This document shows, piece after piece, positions 24,674 through 35,600 of a stretch of 64,000 nucleotides of DNA. How positions within the stretch are numbered: position 1 is the stretch's first letter; every line of letters begins with the position of its first letter. The notes under the pieces are model-generated. The model did no database searches. It was given only the letters and a program-made list of their open reading frames with translations, and was not told where the DNA came from. The DNA comes from an uncultured Christensenella sp. (GTDB taxonomy: Bacteria; Bacillota; Clostridia; Christensenellales; UBA3700): the NCBI GenBank assembly GCA_910579785.1, contig CAJTVJ010000001.1, forward strand, positions 84,003 to 148,002. The letters run 5' to 3'. Made by a program: the position numbers and the translations under genes.

Positions 24674-27600
24674 ATGAAAAAATCCAAAATAATCACTGTG
24701 GTGCTTTTGATAGTCATATTGGCGACTGTCTCTATGGCCGCGCTTGTTGCTTGCGATAAAACGCATACGCATAATTGGTCAAGCGAGTACATAGAAGACG
24801 GAGAGCAACACTATCAGACATGCGACGGTTGCGAAGAAAAAAAATATAGCAACCACGATTTTACATACGGCGATTGCGTATGCGGAAAAGAATATGAAGA
24901 GAATAACGGCGGCAATAATGGCGGCGGCACGGTAAAGCCTCCGTCTGGAAAGCTCGACCCGATGGGATTCCTCAACAAAATCGTTGAGTCGATAGATTCT
25001 CCCGACGACGTACTCAATCTCAACATAACAGCTACTTTGGATTCTAAGAAAGATTTTATCTATGTTATAAGCCTTAAAGGCAATCTTTATGAACTTATGG
25101 ACAAAACTACGGAGGACGGCGAGCCGATAGCGCCTACCAAGGGTAAGAACGAGTTGGCGTTCACCATACACACTCAGAGTAAGTCGCAAAGTCAAGCTAA
25201 GGAACTTGTCTTTGCAATGTATATAATCGACGAAAAAATGTATATAGATTTGGCAGACGGATCCCCTCTCTTATATCTGTCGGACTTCGATGCCAATTAT
25301 TTACTTCAAATCATAAAAGGTGCGGGCGGTATGCTCGGCGACCTTTTGGAAGGACTAGATCCAACGATATTAAAACTTATCCCTCAAGTTTTAAATCTTT
25401 TCGTATTTGCAAAACCTGTTACTACCGTAAATGCTGATAAATCCGTAGATATATCAATGGAAGTAAAGATAAATTATCTTTTAGGCGCGGTAGACAAGGT
25501 GTTGGGCGCGTTGGGACTTGATCTTCCGGTTGATATAGCTCCTATAATTAAATACTTGCAGACGTTGATACCGTCGGACGAAAGTTTTTTCCTCAAAGCG
25601 AACTTTGCGGCAGACGGCGCGTTGAATACTGTTGGGTTTGACGGAATTAGAAAAGATCCTGACAGCGGATTTACGTTGCAAGCAGAGATAGAGATTACCG
25701 ACAAGGCGTCGGCGGACATAGGCGTACCGTCGGAGAGCGACATCGAGGTTACTGATTTCAGCTTTACTAACATACAGTTCGCCATAGATTTAAAAGTTGC
25801 TTCGAGTCTTGACGAGTCGGGCAGTGAGACGCCTCTCGACGTAGGTAAGCTTATCAACGGATTTTTGCCGACAGCCAACATTCCGGAAGGTCTGTTGCTT
25901 ATCAAGGGCGGCACGGGATTGAGACTTTCATTCAAGCTTGATCTTGACCTTGATTATGACAAAAAAGGCACCGACAAAAACAAGATGGCAATAGAATTGT
26001 TCCTCTTGGATCCCAGGACGGGCAGACCTGTCGAAGTATCCCCTCAAATGGGTATATACTATATCGACGGAAGCTTCTATTTAAATACCGACAATATGCT
26101 TCCCAACTACCTCAACGGACTCAACATAAAGCTTGACGCAAGCCTTGCAGAGCTCATGGATATGCTTGTAAGTCTTGTTACGGACGCGATAGACAAGGCG
26201 TTTGGCATAAGTTTTGACGAGATAAGAAACAAGGGCGCAAAACTCAACGACAACGGCAGTATCAGCATACCGTCGAGCAGCGTACTCAGCAGCGTATTGC
26301 GTTCGTCGTCGGCAAGCGTAGTCGCTTTGGCGGCGGAAGATAACGGAGAATATAAGCTTTCCGCAGGCATAGCAAATCTTGTCAATGCGGTTGCCGCAGT
26401 GCTTGGATTGGCTGGCACCAAAGATGAAGACGGCAATTTGACTCCTCCGAATATCTACACTGACGACACAAGTATAAAAGTGGTTGTAAACAATGAATTT
26501 TTTAGAATTTTGGGCGGACTTATACCGGCATTGAGCACGATAAAACTTCCTTCTCAAATTGGCGATATAGTTTTGTCAATCAACACTTTTAAGGGCGGTA
26601 TAGAGAGTATTACCGTCAGCACCACCGTCAACAACGTGACCACCGAGTTAAAAGACAAGGAGACGGTCACAGTAATAACTCCTGCGCTCAACGTAGAACT
26701 TGCGATAGGCAATTTCTTCATATGTTTTGAAGACGACGGTTTGGGCGATTATATCAATACCAAAGTCGACAAGGAAAATACCAACTATCTATCTTCGCTC
26801 AACGGCGTTATAGAGCATATGCTTGGCGGAATACGATTCAGCAGCGGCTTTAATATGGTATTTGACAAGGGCACATATGATTTGGCTCCGTTTATTGCCG
26901 GATTTGGCGTAAAAGAGGTAGAAAATTCGCACATCCTTTGGGAATTTACGGATAAATTCATACTTGACGCGTCGCTCAACTTGCAGATCGCGCTGAATAG
27001 AACTGACACGGCAAAATCAATGATAGTACTTGAATTGAAGACCGAGTCGGGTATCAAAGTCGGCGAGGGAGATAATTGGATAATCAAACCCGGTCAAGTA
27101 TTGTTTGGTATATATGGATATAATAATAATATTTATATAGATATATCCAATTTCAATATTGCCGGTATAGTGTTGCCAAAACTCAGCTTCTCGCTCAACT
27201 TTACGGATCTCATATACACGTTGCTTGACGACGTAGTAAGCAAATTGCTTGCGCAGATCAACGTAACGGGCGGAGACTTGAAGTTTGAACTCAACTTTAA
27301 AGACTTGTTCGGTATCGGCAAGTCTGACATTGCAGGCAAAGGCGAGGACGGAGCGGTTGCTCAAAATGCGCTTGCAGGCGGCGGAGCGTCGTATGCAAGC
27401 AGTGCGATAGACCCTTCGGCTGCGCTAGTTCTCATATTCAATACCGAAAAAATACAGCCTGTGCTGTCATTGGCTACAATACTCGCGATACTTTCGGCGA
27501 CGGGCACGGACCTCGGCAATACGCTTAGCGAAGCATTGAGCCTTATGGAGCTTGATCTGTCGATAGATATGGACAGAAACGAAGGCTTTAAGTTTAGTTT

Positions 27601-30600
27601 TGCAGGTGAATTTATACCAAAACTCGACGAAAACGGCGAGGCTGTCTACTACTTTGACAAAGACAACAACAAGATAAAAGTAGAAGAGGGCAAAATTTAC
27701 AGGCACATCAGTGAGAAGCCGCAAGACGAGAAGGACGACCCCAACAGCAAAATTGTCTACTACACGACGAAAAAATACAATTACGGCAGCAATTTGAAGC
27801 TTGTCTTTGAGGCGGGCACTGAGAATTTCCCGATAATCGTAGGAAATCTCGGCGAGCATAAATATCCGATAGAAGACAAGGTCGAATACTTTGAAGAATT
27901 TAAATCAGACCTAATACAGGCGATAGTCGATACGGTGGGTAAAGCTGCTATATCTTTGGATATAGATTTGAATACGCTTGACAATCAGATGAACATCACC
28001 AAGCTTATCAATACCATATTGGCTAATATGGGCAAGAAGTTAGATTTGCCTATATCGTTGGATCTTGACGATTGGAATGCGCACGTACAGCTTCTCTTGT
28101 CTTGGGATCTTGATTTGACCAAATTCTCCAACAGTAAGATAATGTTGGAATTGAAGTTTGAAGAAAAGAACATACTCGGACTTTATATCAACCGTAACAG
28201 CATAATAGTCGACCTCACGGGACTTGGCTTGTTCAGCGGTGAAATAGTCAATTCTTCAATCGTCACCAAAGTCTTCAAGATGATAGACGGCGTTATTAAA
28301 AATATCGGCGATTTGGATTTGAATAAGATAATCAACGATTTGTTGAAGAATGCAGGCTTGCCTACTGTCGGCACTAAGCCGGAGGGCGGTCAATCAGAAT
28401 CAACAGCAGGCGGCGACGTAGCTACTGACGGCGACGTTCCGACTATCGGAGAAGGATTGCAGATAAACGACTTTATATCGTATTTGACGCAAGCTATAAG
28501 ACTTGAAGATACGGCTATCGTCATAGACTTTACGTCTTCACTCATCAACGGTATGCTGACAGAACTTGTAGGACTCAACTTGGGAATGAATTTGGGAGTA
28601 AACGGCAGATTCGACTTGTTTGGCGACAGCTTGGATCTTGGCATAAAGGTTGAAGATATCGAGATGGACGCTAAGCTCAGCCTGTCTGTCGGCAAAGACG
28701 TGACAATTCCTGTCAACTTTGACGAAGTTCCTGACTGGGACGCCACCAGCGGAAAAACTTTTGCAACTACTTTGCTCAACAATCTTGACATAGGATTTAC
28801 GATAGACCTTGCCAATTATACCAACGATACGGTAGATCTGCAAAATACTCTGGGCGGAACGGATAATTACAAGATGTTCACCAGAATTATAATCGAGAAG
28901 ATAACCAATCCTGCCGGAAAGAAACTGACGGGAACTGCACATTCAGTAACAGCTCCGGAAGGGTCGTTCCTTATTACGTTGGCGCATATCAACAGGGCAA
29001 TGTATGACGACAATCAATCGGCAAGCGCAAGTGCAAAGCCAATGGTTTATATCGTACTTGACCACAGAAAAGCCAGCGGTCAGCTGCAAGTGGTGCTGTG
29101 TTCAAACTTGATAAGCGTCTTGGGTATAGATATCGGTGACAAAATAAATCCTATAAATGCAGACCTTGACCTTGTCGGCATGTTGGCTCCAATGATAGAC
29201 GATTTGTTGAAATCTATCGACGGCGCTATTGACGGTATGGGAGAGCAACTCACAGGCGGCGCGCAAAGCGCGTCACAAGACGCACCTATGGCTTTGGCAG
29301 GAGATCAGCCTTCCGAGCCTACCGGTATAGAAAAGGTATTTGCTGATCTTGACATCATCAAGCTTCTTGGCAAGGACGGTATCATGCTCAATCTTAGAGC
29401 CAACGGTACGTTCAACGTTACGATAGAATTCGATCCTTATATAATCAATAAACTCATAGACGACATTATGGGTTGGGTATTTGCAAAGGGTACCGGACAT
29501 ACGTCGTTGATAAATCTCGCAGAGATGGCGCCTGATATGTTCAAACAAGATTATCTGAGCATGATCACTTGGACGAGAGAAGAATATGGCGCGGATAAAA
29601 AGCGTAATACTCTTTGGGGTGATTTAATGGACGTGCTACCTGATTTAGCGAAAGATGCTTTGAGAAGTATTATAGGCGGATTTGCCGATATGATAGCGGA
29701 CGGAACTATTCAGGGTATAGCTTCGCAGTTGAGACCTATTATATCAGGCTTGTTGCCGTTTGCCGTTTGGAATACGGCGACGCTGGAAGTCAATATCGTT
29801 GACGCAACGATTGCGAACATACATTTCAAAGGTCAAGACACGTGGGAACACATTTATATCGACAACGATCCGTCAAAAGACATCGCATACGATAAGAATA
29901 AAGACGCAAGAGGCGGTCCGCAGACCAACGGTAAGGAGCTTTTCTATACAGAAATATTTATCTACAACTCGTCAAAGAGCGTAGGCGAATATCCTGCCAA
30001 CGGCACTGACAAAGGACTTGTCACTTGGGCGGATATACCGACCAACATCACGTTCATGCCATACATCTATTCATCCGTAAAAGACGGTGTGGAAGAGATC
30101 ATAGATACGCACTTTACTAAGAAAGTTGCGATTTATCAACGCGGAACAACGATAATGAGAGCCGACGTTGAATTCAAGATAGTCAGCGGTCAATTCCGTG
30201 ACGATATGACGGTGAACAATCTATTAAGTAAGCTCAGCACAGCAGGAGATTATCAAGTCGAAGCTACGGCAAGATTCTCCAACGGCACTGTACGCAGACT
30301 TATGATAGATATTGAAGCAAGAGACGAGGGCGGCGGTCTTGATTATATCGAGCCTATCGAAATGCACGCGTATGACGACGCGTTGCCTGACTTTGTCACT
30401 GTATACACCAAGGACGGTAAGTCGAGAAAGATAAACACAAGATATCTAACTGTCACAGGTTGGAGACCCAATACTTTTGAAGAGCATGACGTAACGGCGC
30501 AAGTGTCCTTCAAGAACGGCACGACGTTGCCTATGGATATACATTATCTTGACAGCACAGTTACGACTATTATAATCAACGGAGTCGAGGGCAAGAACGT

Positions 30601-32677
30601 CAACGTCGACCTATACGAATTCAACTTAGGCACGTCAAAAGTAGATGACTATACTCCGCAGACGCTTTACTTTAAATATAAAGACGGCAAGGCGGTAGGT
30701 CTCGACGTACTCAACGGATGGATAGTGTCTGACGCAGACAATTTGTTCAACAGACCGCTCAACGTCAACGGAACGTACTCCAACGTCGTCAACGGCTATG
30801 AATTTTCTATCAGAACAAATATTGCGGCATTCGACGGCAGAGCTCAGCAGGAGGTAGAACTCGTATTTACGGTAAAGACAAAGAACGTAGAGAAGATGAC
30901 TATCAACGGCGAGGTCAACAATATCAACATCGACCCGTATGAGTACTATATGTACAAGATAGGCGAGAGCGAGAAGAATCCTTTCCCAAGCACAGCCGTG
31001 GCGGATTATTACGACGTATACAAGAGCTATGACGGCACAAAGGATATAATCGACACTTACAGCGAAGAGGTCAATATCGCATGGAAGAACATAGACGGTA
31101 TCGACTTTACTTGGAATACCAACGGAAGCAATATCAACAGAGACGCTAAGATAGTGCTTGACAATTCGGCATACCCCAACGGCAGCTTCACTTGGGAATT
31201 CCCGACGCAGGTATCTGTATTGAGAAACGAGGTCGAGGCAGTTTACTTTGACGAGGCGCTGTCACAGGCAACGTACTATATCGATCCGTTCCAATACATC
31301 ATCAACGGAAAGGGCACTGACAACTTTGCCAAGTATGCTTACGTCAAGTTTACCAACGGGGCGGTATACAGAATGCCTATCGCATGGAGAGGTCTTGAAG
31401 ACTTTAAGATAAATCCTGCCAAGCCGGCTCAGTTCCGTCAGTTTGACATCGTCATTGGATTTGACGTTGACGAGTTCAACAGAACGGGAAATATCGTGCC
31501 GTACACAGGCATCAAAGGCAATCTATTGCAAGAGACGTTTGTCAACGTGCAGGTAGAAAACCGCGTGCCTAAGGGATTGAGAATAGACGGAAGTCAGCTT
31601 ATGGGCGGCACGTATTATATAGATCCTGTGCAAGTCCTCTATTACGGAATGACGCCGTTCCCAAACAAGGTTACGGTAGAGTATATGAGCGGCAAGACGT
31701 CAGTGCTTGAAGTCAACGATTCGTTGTGGATAAGAGACTTTGACATCACGATGAAGGGTAAGAAGGGACTCAAAGCTACGTTGCAACTCAATGACGAATA
31801 TTCATTCGACTTAGACGTAGAGATTATCAACAGAAGCGATCTCAAAGCCGAACTTACCGATATGAGTATCGACCCGTACGTATATAAGACGGACGATCGC
31901 GGCAACAGAATTTATGACAGCTACGTTGACAATTTCAATCTCTATCAGACGGTCGGCACGTTTGACGCAAAGACCTTTGAGATAACAGGCGCGCACAGAG
32001 CGTCTATGGGTGAATTTGCAGAAAACGTCACTGGATTTAGATATAAGCTTGTATACACCAAAGACGGCAAGACGGAGACGGTGGTAGAAGAAGATATTGA
32101 TTATATCAAAGATTTTATCAACAAAAACCAAGATATTATAATCGTATCGACAGAAGTCATCGAATACTTCAACGTGCCGATAGCTTGGGATCTCAATGAG
32201 ATAAATTACAGCAAAGCCGATACTTATACGGTCAAAGCTATCGTACAGGCTGCAAATGCTCAGTTCAACAAGATATACAAAGTCAACGTGACGGTCATGG
32301 CGAAGAAGGTTGTCGGTATTGGCGGCGGCGTTCAGTATATCATGGTCGGCGGCACCAATCTCAGCGATGCGGCTAAGCAGACCAAGTTGCTCACTCTCAA
32401 CAAGCAAGTAATGTTTGACGACGGCACAAGCGGCACCTATGAATGTACGATAGACCTTTCGGGCATACAGTTTGACTCTGTCACGTCGGCAACTTTAAGA
32501 TGGTCCACTGACGCCAACGGAAATTTGGTAATTACCGATTTGAGAAATCAAGGCGCGGTGATCACCACCGAAGAAGAAGTAAGAGCTTGCGCTATGGACG
32601 TCAAGATAACTGTATGCAGCGGCGACATAGCCCAAGAGACCACCGTAAAGGTACACGTATTAGATAATCAGGCATAA
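24674..32677 (+). CDS. Giant repeat lipoprotein (2667 aa)
   Basis: The signal peptide ends in ALVAC with lipidated Cys27. Next comes a short His/Cys-rich stretch (HTHNW, CDGCEE, CVCG; about 31-70) that could bind a metal, then a Gly/Asn linker. From about 95 to 1750 several modules of some 250-300 residues follow a common plan: a strand like KMAIELFLLD or KIMLELKFEE, a GxYxxxxxFYID hairpin, then a long amphipathic stretch rich in Leu/Asp/Ile. Gly/Ala/Ser linkers (for example GGGASYASSAIDPSAA) separate them. From about 1890 to the end, Ig-like repeats begin with variants of IDPYxY and contain VxYxxGK (near 1978, 2085, 2203, 2315 and 2399). GAGAGGG precedes the ATG. The gene heads an operon with two more surface proteins, the next start lying only 13 bases after its stop. 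No catalytic motif was seen; an adhesive or structural envelope role is inference. Confidence 0.88.
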   Translation: MKKSKIITVVLLIVILATVSMAALVACDKTHTHNWSSEYIEDGEQHYQTCDGCEEKKYSNHDFTYGDCVCGKEYEENNGGNNGGGTVKPPSGKLDPMGFLNKIVESIDSPDDVLNLNITATLDSKKDFIYVISLKGNLYELMDKTTEDGEPIAPTKGKNELAFTIHTQSKSQSQAKELVFAMYIIDEKMYIDLADGSPLLYLSDFDANYLLQIIKGAGGMLGDLLEGLDPTILKLIPQVLNLFVFAKPVTTVNADKSVDISMEVKINYLLGAVDKVLGALGLDLPVDIAPIIKYLQTLIPSDESFFLKANFAADGALNTVGFDGIRKDPDSGFTLQAEIEITDKASADIGVPSESDIEVTDFSFTNIQFAIDLKVASSLDESGSETPLDVGKLINGFLPTANIPEGLLLIKGGTGLRLSFKLDLDLDYDKKGTDKNKMAIELFLLDPRTGRPVEVSPQMGIYYIDGSFYLNTDNMLPNYLNGLNIKLDASLAELMDMLVSLVTDAIDKAFGISFDEIRNKGAKLNDNGSISIPSSSVLSSVLRSSSASVVALAAEDNGEYKLSAGIANLVNAVAAVLGLAGTKDEDGNLTPPNIYTDDTSIKVVVNNEFFRILGGLIPALSTIKLPSQIGDIVLSINTFKGGIESITVSTTVNNVTTELKDKETVTVITPALNVELAIGNFFICFEDDGLGDYINTKVDKENTNYLSSLNGVIEHMLGGIRFSSGFNMVFDKGTYDLAPFIAGFGVKEVENSHILWEFTDKFILDASLNLQIALNRTDTAKSMIVLELKTESGIKVGEGDNWIIKPGQVLFGIYGYNNNIYIDISNFNIAGIVLPKLSFSLNFTDLIYTLLDDVVSKLLAQINVTGGDLKFELNFKDLFGIGKSDIAGKGEDGAVAQNALAGGGASYASSAIDPSAALVLIFNTEKIQPVLSLATILAILSATGTDLGNTLSEALSLMELDLSIDMDRNEGFKFSFAGEFIPKLDENGEAVYYFDKDNNKIKVEEGKIYRHISEKPQDEKDDPNSKIVYYTTKKYNYGSNLKLVFEAGTENFPIIVGNLGEHKYPIEDKVEYFEEFKSDLIQAIVDTVGKAAISLDIDLNTLDNQMNITKLINTILANMGKKLDLPISLDLDDWNAHVQLLLSWDLDLTKFSNSKIMLELKFEEKNILGLYINRNSIIVDLTGLGLFSGEIVNSSIVTKVFKMIDGVIKNIGDLDLNKIINDLLKNAGLPTVGTKPEGGQSESTAGGDVATDGDVPTIGEGLQINDFISYLTQAIRLEDTAIVIDFTSSLINGMLTELVGLNLGMNLGVNGRFDLFGDSLDLGIKVEDIEMDAKLSLSVGKDVTIPVNFDEVPDWDATSGKTFATTLLNNLDIGFTIDLANYTNDTVDLQNTLGGTDNYKMFTRIIIEKITNPAGKKLTGTAHSVTAPEGSFLITLAHINRAMYDDNQSASASAKPMVYIVLDHRKASGQLQVVLCSNLISVLGIDIGDKINPINADLDLVGMLAPMIDDLLKSIDGAIDGMGEQLTGGAQSASQDAPMALAGDQPSEPTGIEKVFADLDIIKLLGKDGIMLNLRANGTFNVTIEFDPYIINKLIDDIMGWVFAKGTGHTSLINLAEMAPDMFKQDYLSMITWTREEYGADKKRNTLWGDLMDVLPDLAKDALRSIIGGFADMIADGTIQGIASQLRPIISGLLPFAVWNTATLEVNIVDATIANIHFKGQDTWEHIYIDNDPSKDIAYDKNKDARGGPQTNGKELFYTEIFIYNSSKSVGEYPANGTDKGLVTWADIPTNITFMPYIYSSVKDGVEEIIDTHFTKKVAIYQRGTTIMRADVEFKIVSGQFRDDMTVNNLLSKLSTAGDYQVEATARFSNGTVRRLMIDIEARDEGGGLDYIEPIEMHAYDDALPDFVTVYTKDGKSRKINTRYLTVTGWRPNTFEEHDVTAQVSFKNGTTLPMDIHYLDSTVTTIIINGVEGKNVNVDLYEFNLGTSKVDDYTPQTLYFKYKDGKAVGLDVLNGWIVSDADNLFNRPLNVNGTYSNVVNGYEFSIRTNIAAFDGRAQQEVELVFTVKTKNVEKMTINGEVNNINIDPYEYYMYKIGESEKNPFPSTAVADYYDVYKSYDGTKDIIDTYSEEVNIAWKNIDGIDFTWNTNGSNINRDAKIVLDNSAYPNGSFTWEFPTQVSVLRNEVEAVYFDEALSQATYYIDPFQYIINGKGTDNFAKYAYVKFTNGAVYRMPIAWRGLEDFKINPAKPAQFRQFDIVIGFDVDEFNRTGNIVPYTGIKGNLLQETFVNVQVENRVPKGLRIDGSQLMGGTYYIDPVQVLYYGMTPFPNKVTVEYMSGKTSVLEVNDSLWIRDFDITMKGKKGLKATLQLNDEYSFDLDVEIINRSDLKAELTDMSIDPYVYKTDDRGNRIYDSYVDNFNLYQTVGTFDAKTFEITGAHRASMGEFAENVTGFRYKLVYTKDGKTETVVEEDIDYIKDFINKNQDIIIVSTEVIEYFNVPIAWDLNEINYSKADTYTVKAIVQAANAQFNKIYKVNVTVMAKKVVGIGGGVQYIMVGGTNLSDAAKQTKLLTLNKQVMFDDGTSGTYECTIDLSGIQFDSVTSATLRWSTDANGNLVITDLRNQGAVITTEEEVRACAMDVKITVCSGDIAQETTVKVHVLDNQA

Positions 32678-32690
32678 CGGGGGAAAGATA

Positions 32691-35600
32691 ATGAGATCTA
32701 AGACACAGAAAAAATTCATTTTGATATCATCGGTGGCAATAATGATATTGCTTGCGATGATGACGTTCATACTTTTGGATACGTCAGCACCCGTTGCGCA
32801 GGCAGCGGCAGGGGACATGTACGTTGCCGAGTATGTAGGCGACAACGGCAGTCTGCCGGGCGACGCGCATTTGACGAAAGAAGAGATAGCCGCCAAATAT
32901 AATAAATCTACACTCAGCGTACTTACCATAAACAGCGGACAGATGTTGTATGATTTTCTCAATGGAAATTACAGTGGTTATTCAGTGGGATATTTGGAGA
33001 GCGACGTAGGTATATCTTACAATTCTGTCAAAGAAGGATATTATAATACCAACGTCAACAGTTCCAATGCGATATTCGACCGGATATTCGACGGCAACGG
33101 CTATACTCTGAATCTGTACGGCGGCGTAGGTGACGCAAACTCCAACGTTGAGATATCCGACAACGATGCGAGAAGAAAATCTCGCAGAAACAATCTTGAC
33201 GGATACGGACCCATTGAAGTATGGTATGAGTACACAGGATTTTTGGTTGCGGAGAATTACGGTACTATCGCAAATTTGAAGATCGATTATACGTCTCCTC
33301 ACACCGGTATCGTGGCAGAAAAGGGAGAGTGGAACGGCGACGGACCTTTGGGTATAGCAAAATCCAACAGAATACTCTCAAAAAGAGACGGCTCTTTCTG
33401 CGCAGGTATAGTAGCCGGTCTCAACGGATACGGCGGTGTGATAGACAACGTAAAGCTTACGCTCAACAATGCGTTTACAGCTATAAAAATGTACTATAAC
33501 GGCGACGGCAAAGGCAACGGCTATTATACGGAAAACACCGCTTATGCAGGCGGAATTGCAGGAAGGATAGAGGAAAACAGCACTATAAGCGGATGTTGGG
33601 TAGACATAACCGATTCTGCGGCTGGTATATATTCCGGCGCGCAAGGCAAGTCGGCAAGTAGTGTGACCGGTAATACTGACAATCATAACGCATTGGCAAT
33701 GGCGGGCGGTATTGTCGGAAATATAGACTCGGGCACTGCAAAGTTGGAGTATTGCGCAATCTCCGGCACAGGTCAGATAAGAGCATTTGCCAACAGAGCG
33801 ACTAAGGGATACAGAGCGTATGCAGGCGGTATCGCGGCGGGTTGCGTACAAATCAAAGATTATTCTACCGTAACAGACTGCAACAGCGGCACAGCCGTGC
33901 AGGCAGGACAGATAAAGGGAGCGATATCTGCATGGACGGGCAGTAGGTTTACTAATTTTGACAATGTTCCGAGAACTTCTATGGGATTGTTGTTTGACGC
34001 AGTCGGCACAGACGAAAACGTTGAGAGCTTGGCAATACTTTTCAACTTAGAAGACCTTATGGACGCCAATCCCGATACATATAAGCCGACCTCTTCCGAG
34101 GGAAAAGTGGTATGCGACTCTTCCGGCAATTTGCGTAATTGGATGTCTATACACCCCACTTCGGACGGCGGTAGGATGACGGTCCAATTCGATAGGGAAA
34201 ATCCAAAGTATGACATAAGAGTACATGCTATCGCAGACGGTCACGAGAATATGGACGAAACGCTTGACAATTTTGATATGACAAGTCTAGGCGTACCCTT
34301 CTATCAATATAAGTTGCCTGTGGGCAGCGGCGGAGGATTTATTTGGTCTGCAAAGTTTGAGACTTCCAGCGATTCTTCCAACCATATCAAACTTGACCTT
34401 GACGATCCGATATATGCGGAAATATATATGTTGAATTCTGGCAGGACAGGCAAATATAATTTTGAATTCGGCAAGATGGGCGTTCTTGAATATGAAGACA
34501 CCAACAGCACGGACCGCAATAAGTTTAAGCAGTATGACGGGTCGGCGTTGAAATTGCCGAAAGTCCGTATGACCAACGACGCGGCATTTGACACAAGCGT
34601 ATTTAATTCGCAAGACCTATGGAATATAACTTACACCAACGTGTCTGGAAGCAATACGGCGCAGGTTGACGTGGCTCAGACGTATATGCCGGGTAATTAT
34701 ACAATGAAAGTCGAGACGACTATCGGCGAGCGTACGTACGGATATTACAACGAAGCGCAGAGAAGACTGGCTTGGCAGCCCAAAGATAATTACTTGTTTA
34801 CGATATTGCAAGGCAAGCTTTCTTTCGGCGATAATACGACTTCTACCGACGGATGGCAGAGCGCGGTCACATTTGAGCTTAAAATGAATGCGGCGAGCGA
34901 CTTTGATACGCTTGAATTCCAGCGTAACGGCGTCTTCCCGGAAGATTCTACGCAAGGATTTGAATACGATGGCGCAACGGCGACTTATACGGTCACGGCA
35001 GGCACCGGTAAGAACGGTACCAACTATACCTTCTTTGCCTATAAGAGAGACCCGATTACGGGTGAAAACGTGCTTGTTGCAAGCAGTGAGAGCAGGACTG
35101 TCAAGATAGACACCGAAGCTCCCGAAGTAAGCGAGCCCGAGTATTATATGGTCGAGGACGGCAAAGAGAGACTCTTGTCCGAGGACGATCTTGACGAGAT
35201 TCAGCGCAGCTGGACAAAAAATCAGATTTTGGTAAAATACAGCGTGTCCGACAACGGCAAGTCAGGCGTTGCAAGCGCAGCTACTGAATCTTATATCGAA
35301 AATGAGGAGTTGCCCAACGGAGATTACAACGTTGTCGTCTCTGTCAACGACAGTTTGCCGAAGACTTTGCTTTATATTGACGCGAGGGGCAACACAACTT
35401 CGCTAGACATTCAATTCAACGTAGACAGAGTGCAAGGCAGACTTGAATTTGCAGGCTCTTCATACAGACCCAGCAGCGGACTTAGCTATTCGAGAGAAAA
35501 CGTCACGATACGTTATAAGGCTACTTTCGGCTTGTCGGGTTGGAGGATGTATTACAGCTATCAAAAAGACGCCGACGGCAACGATATATGGGTGGCAAGA

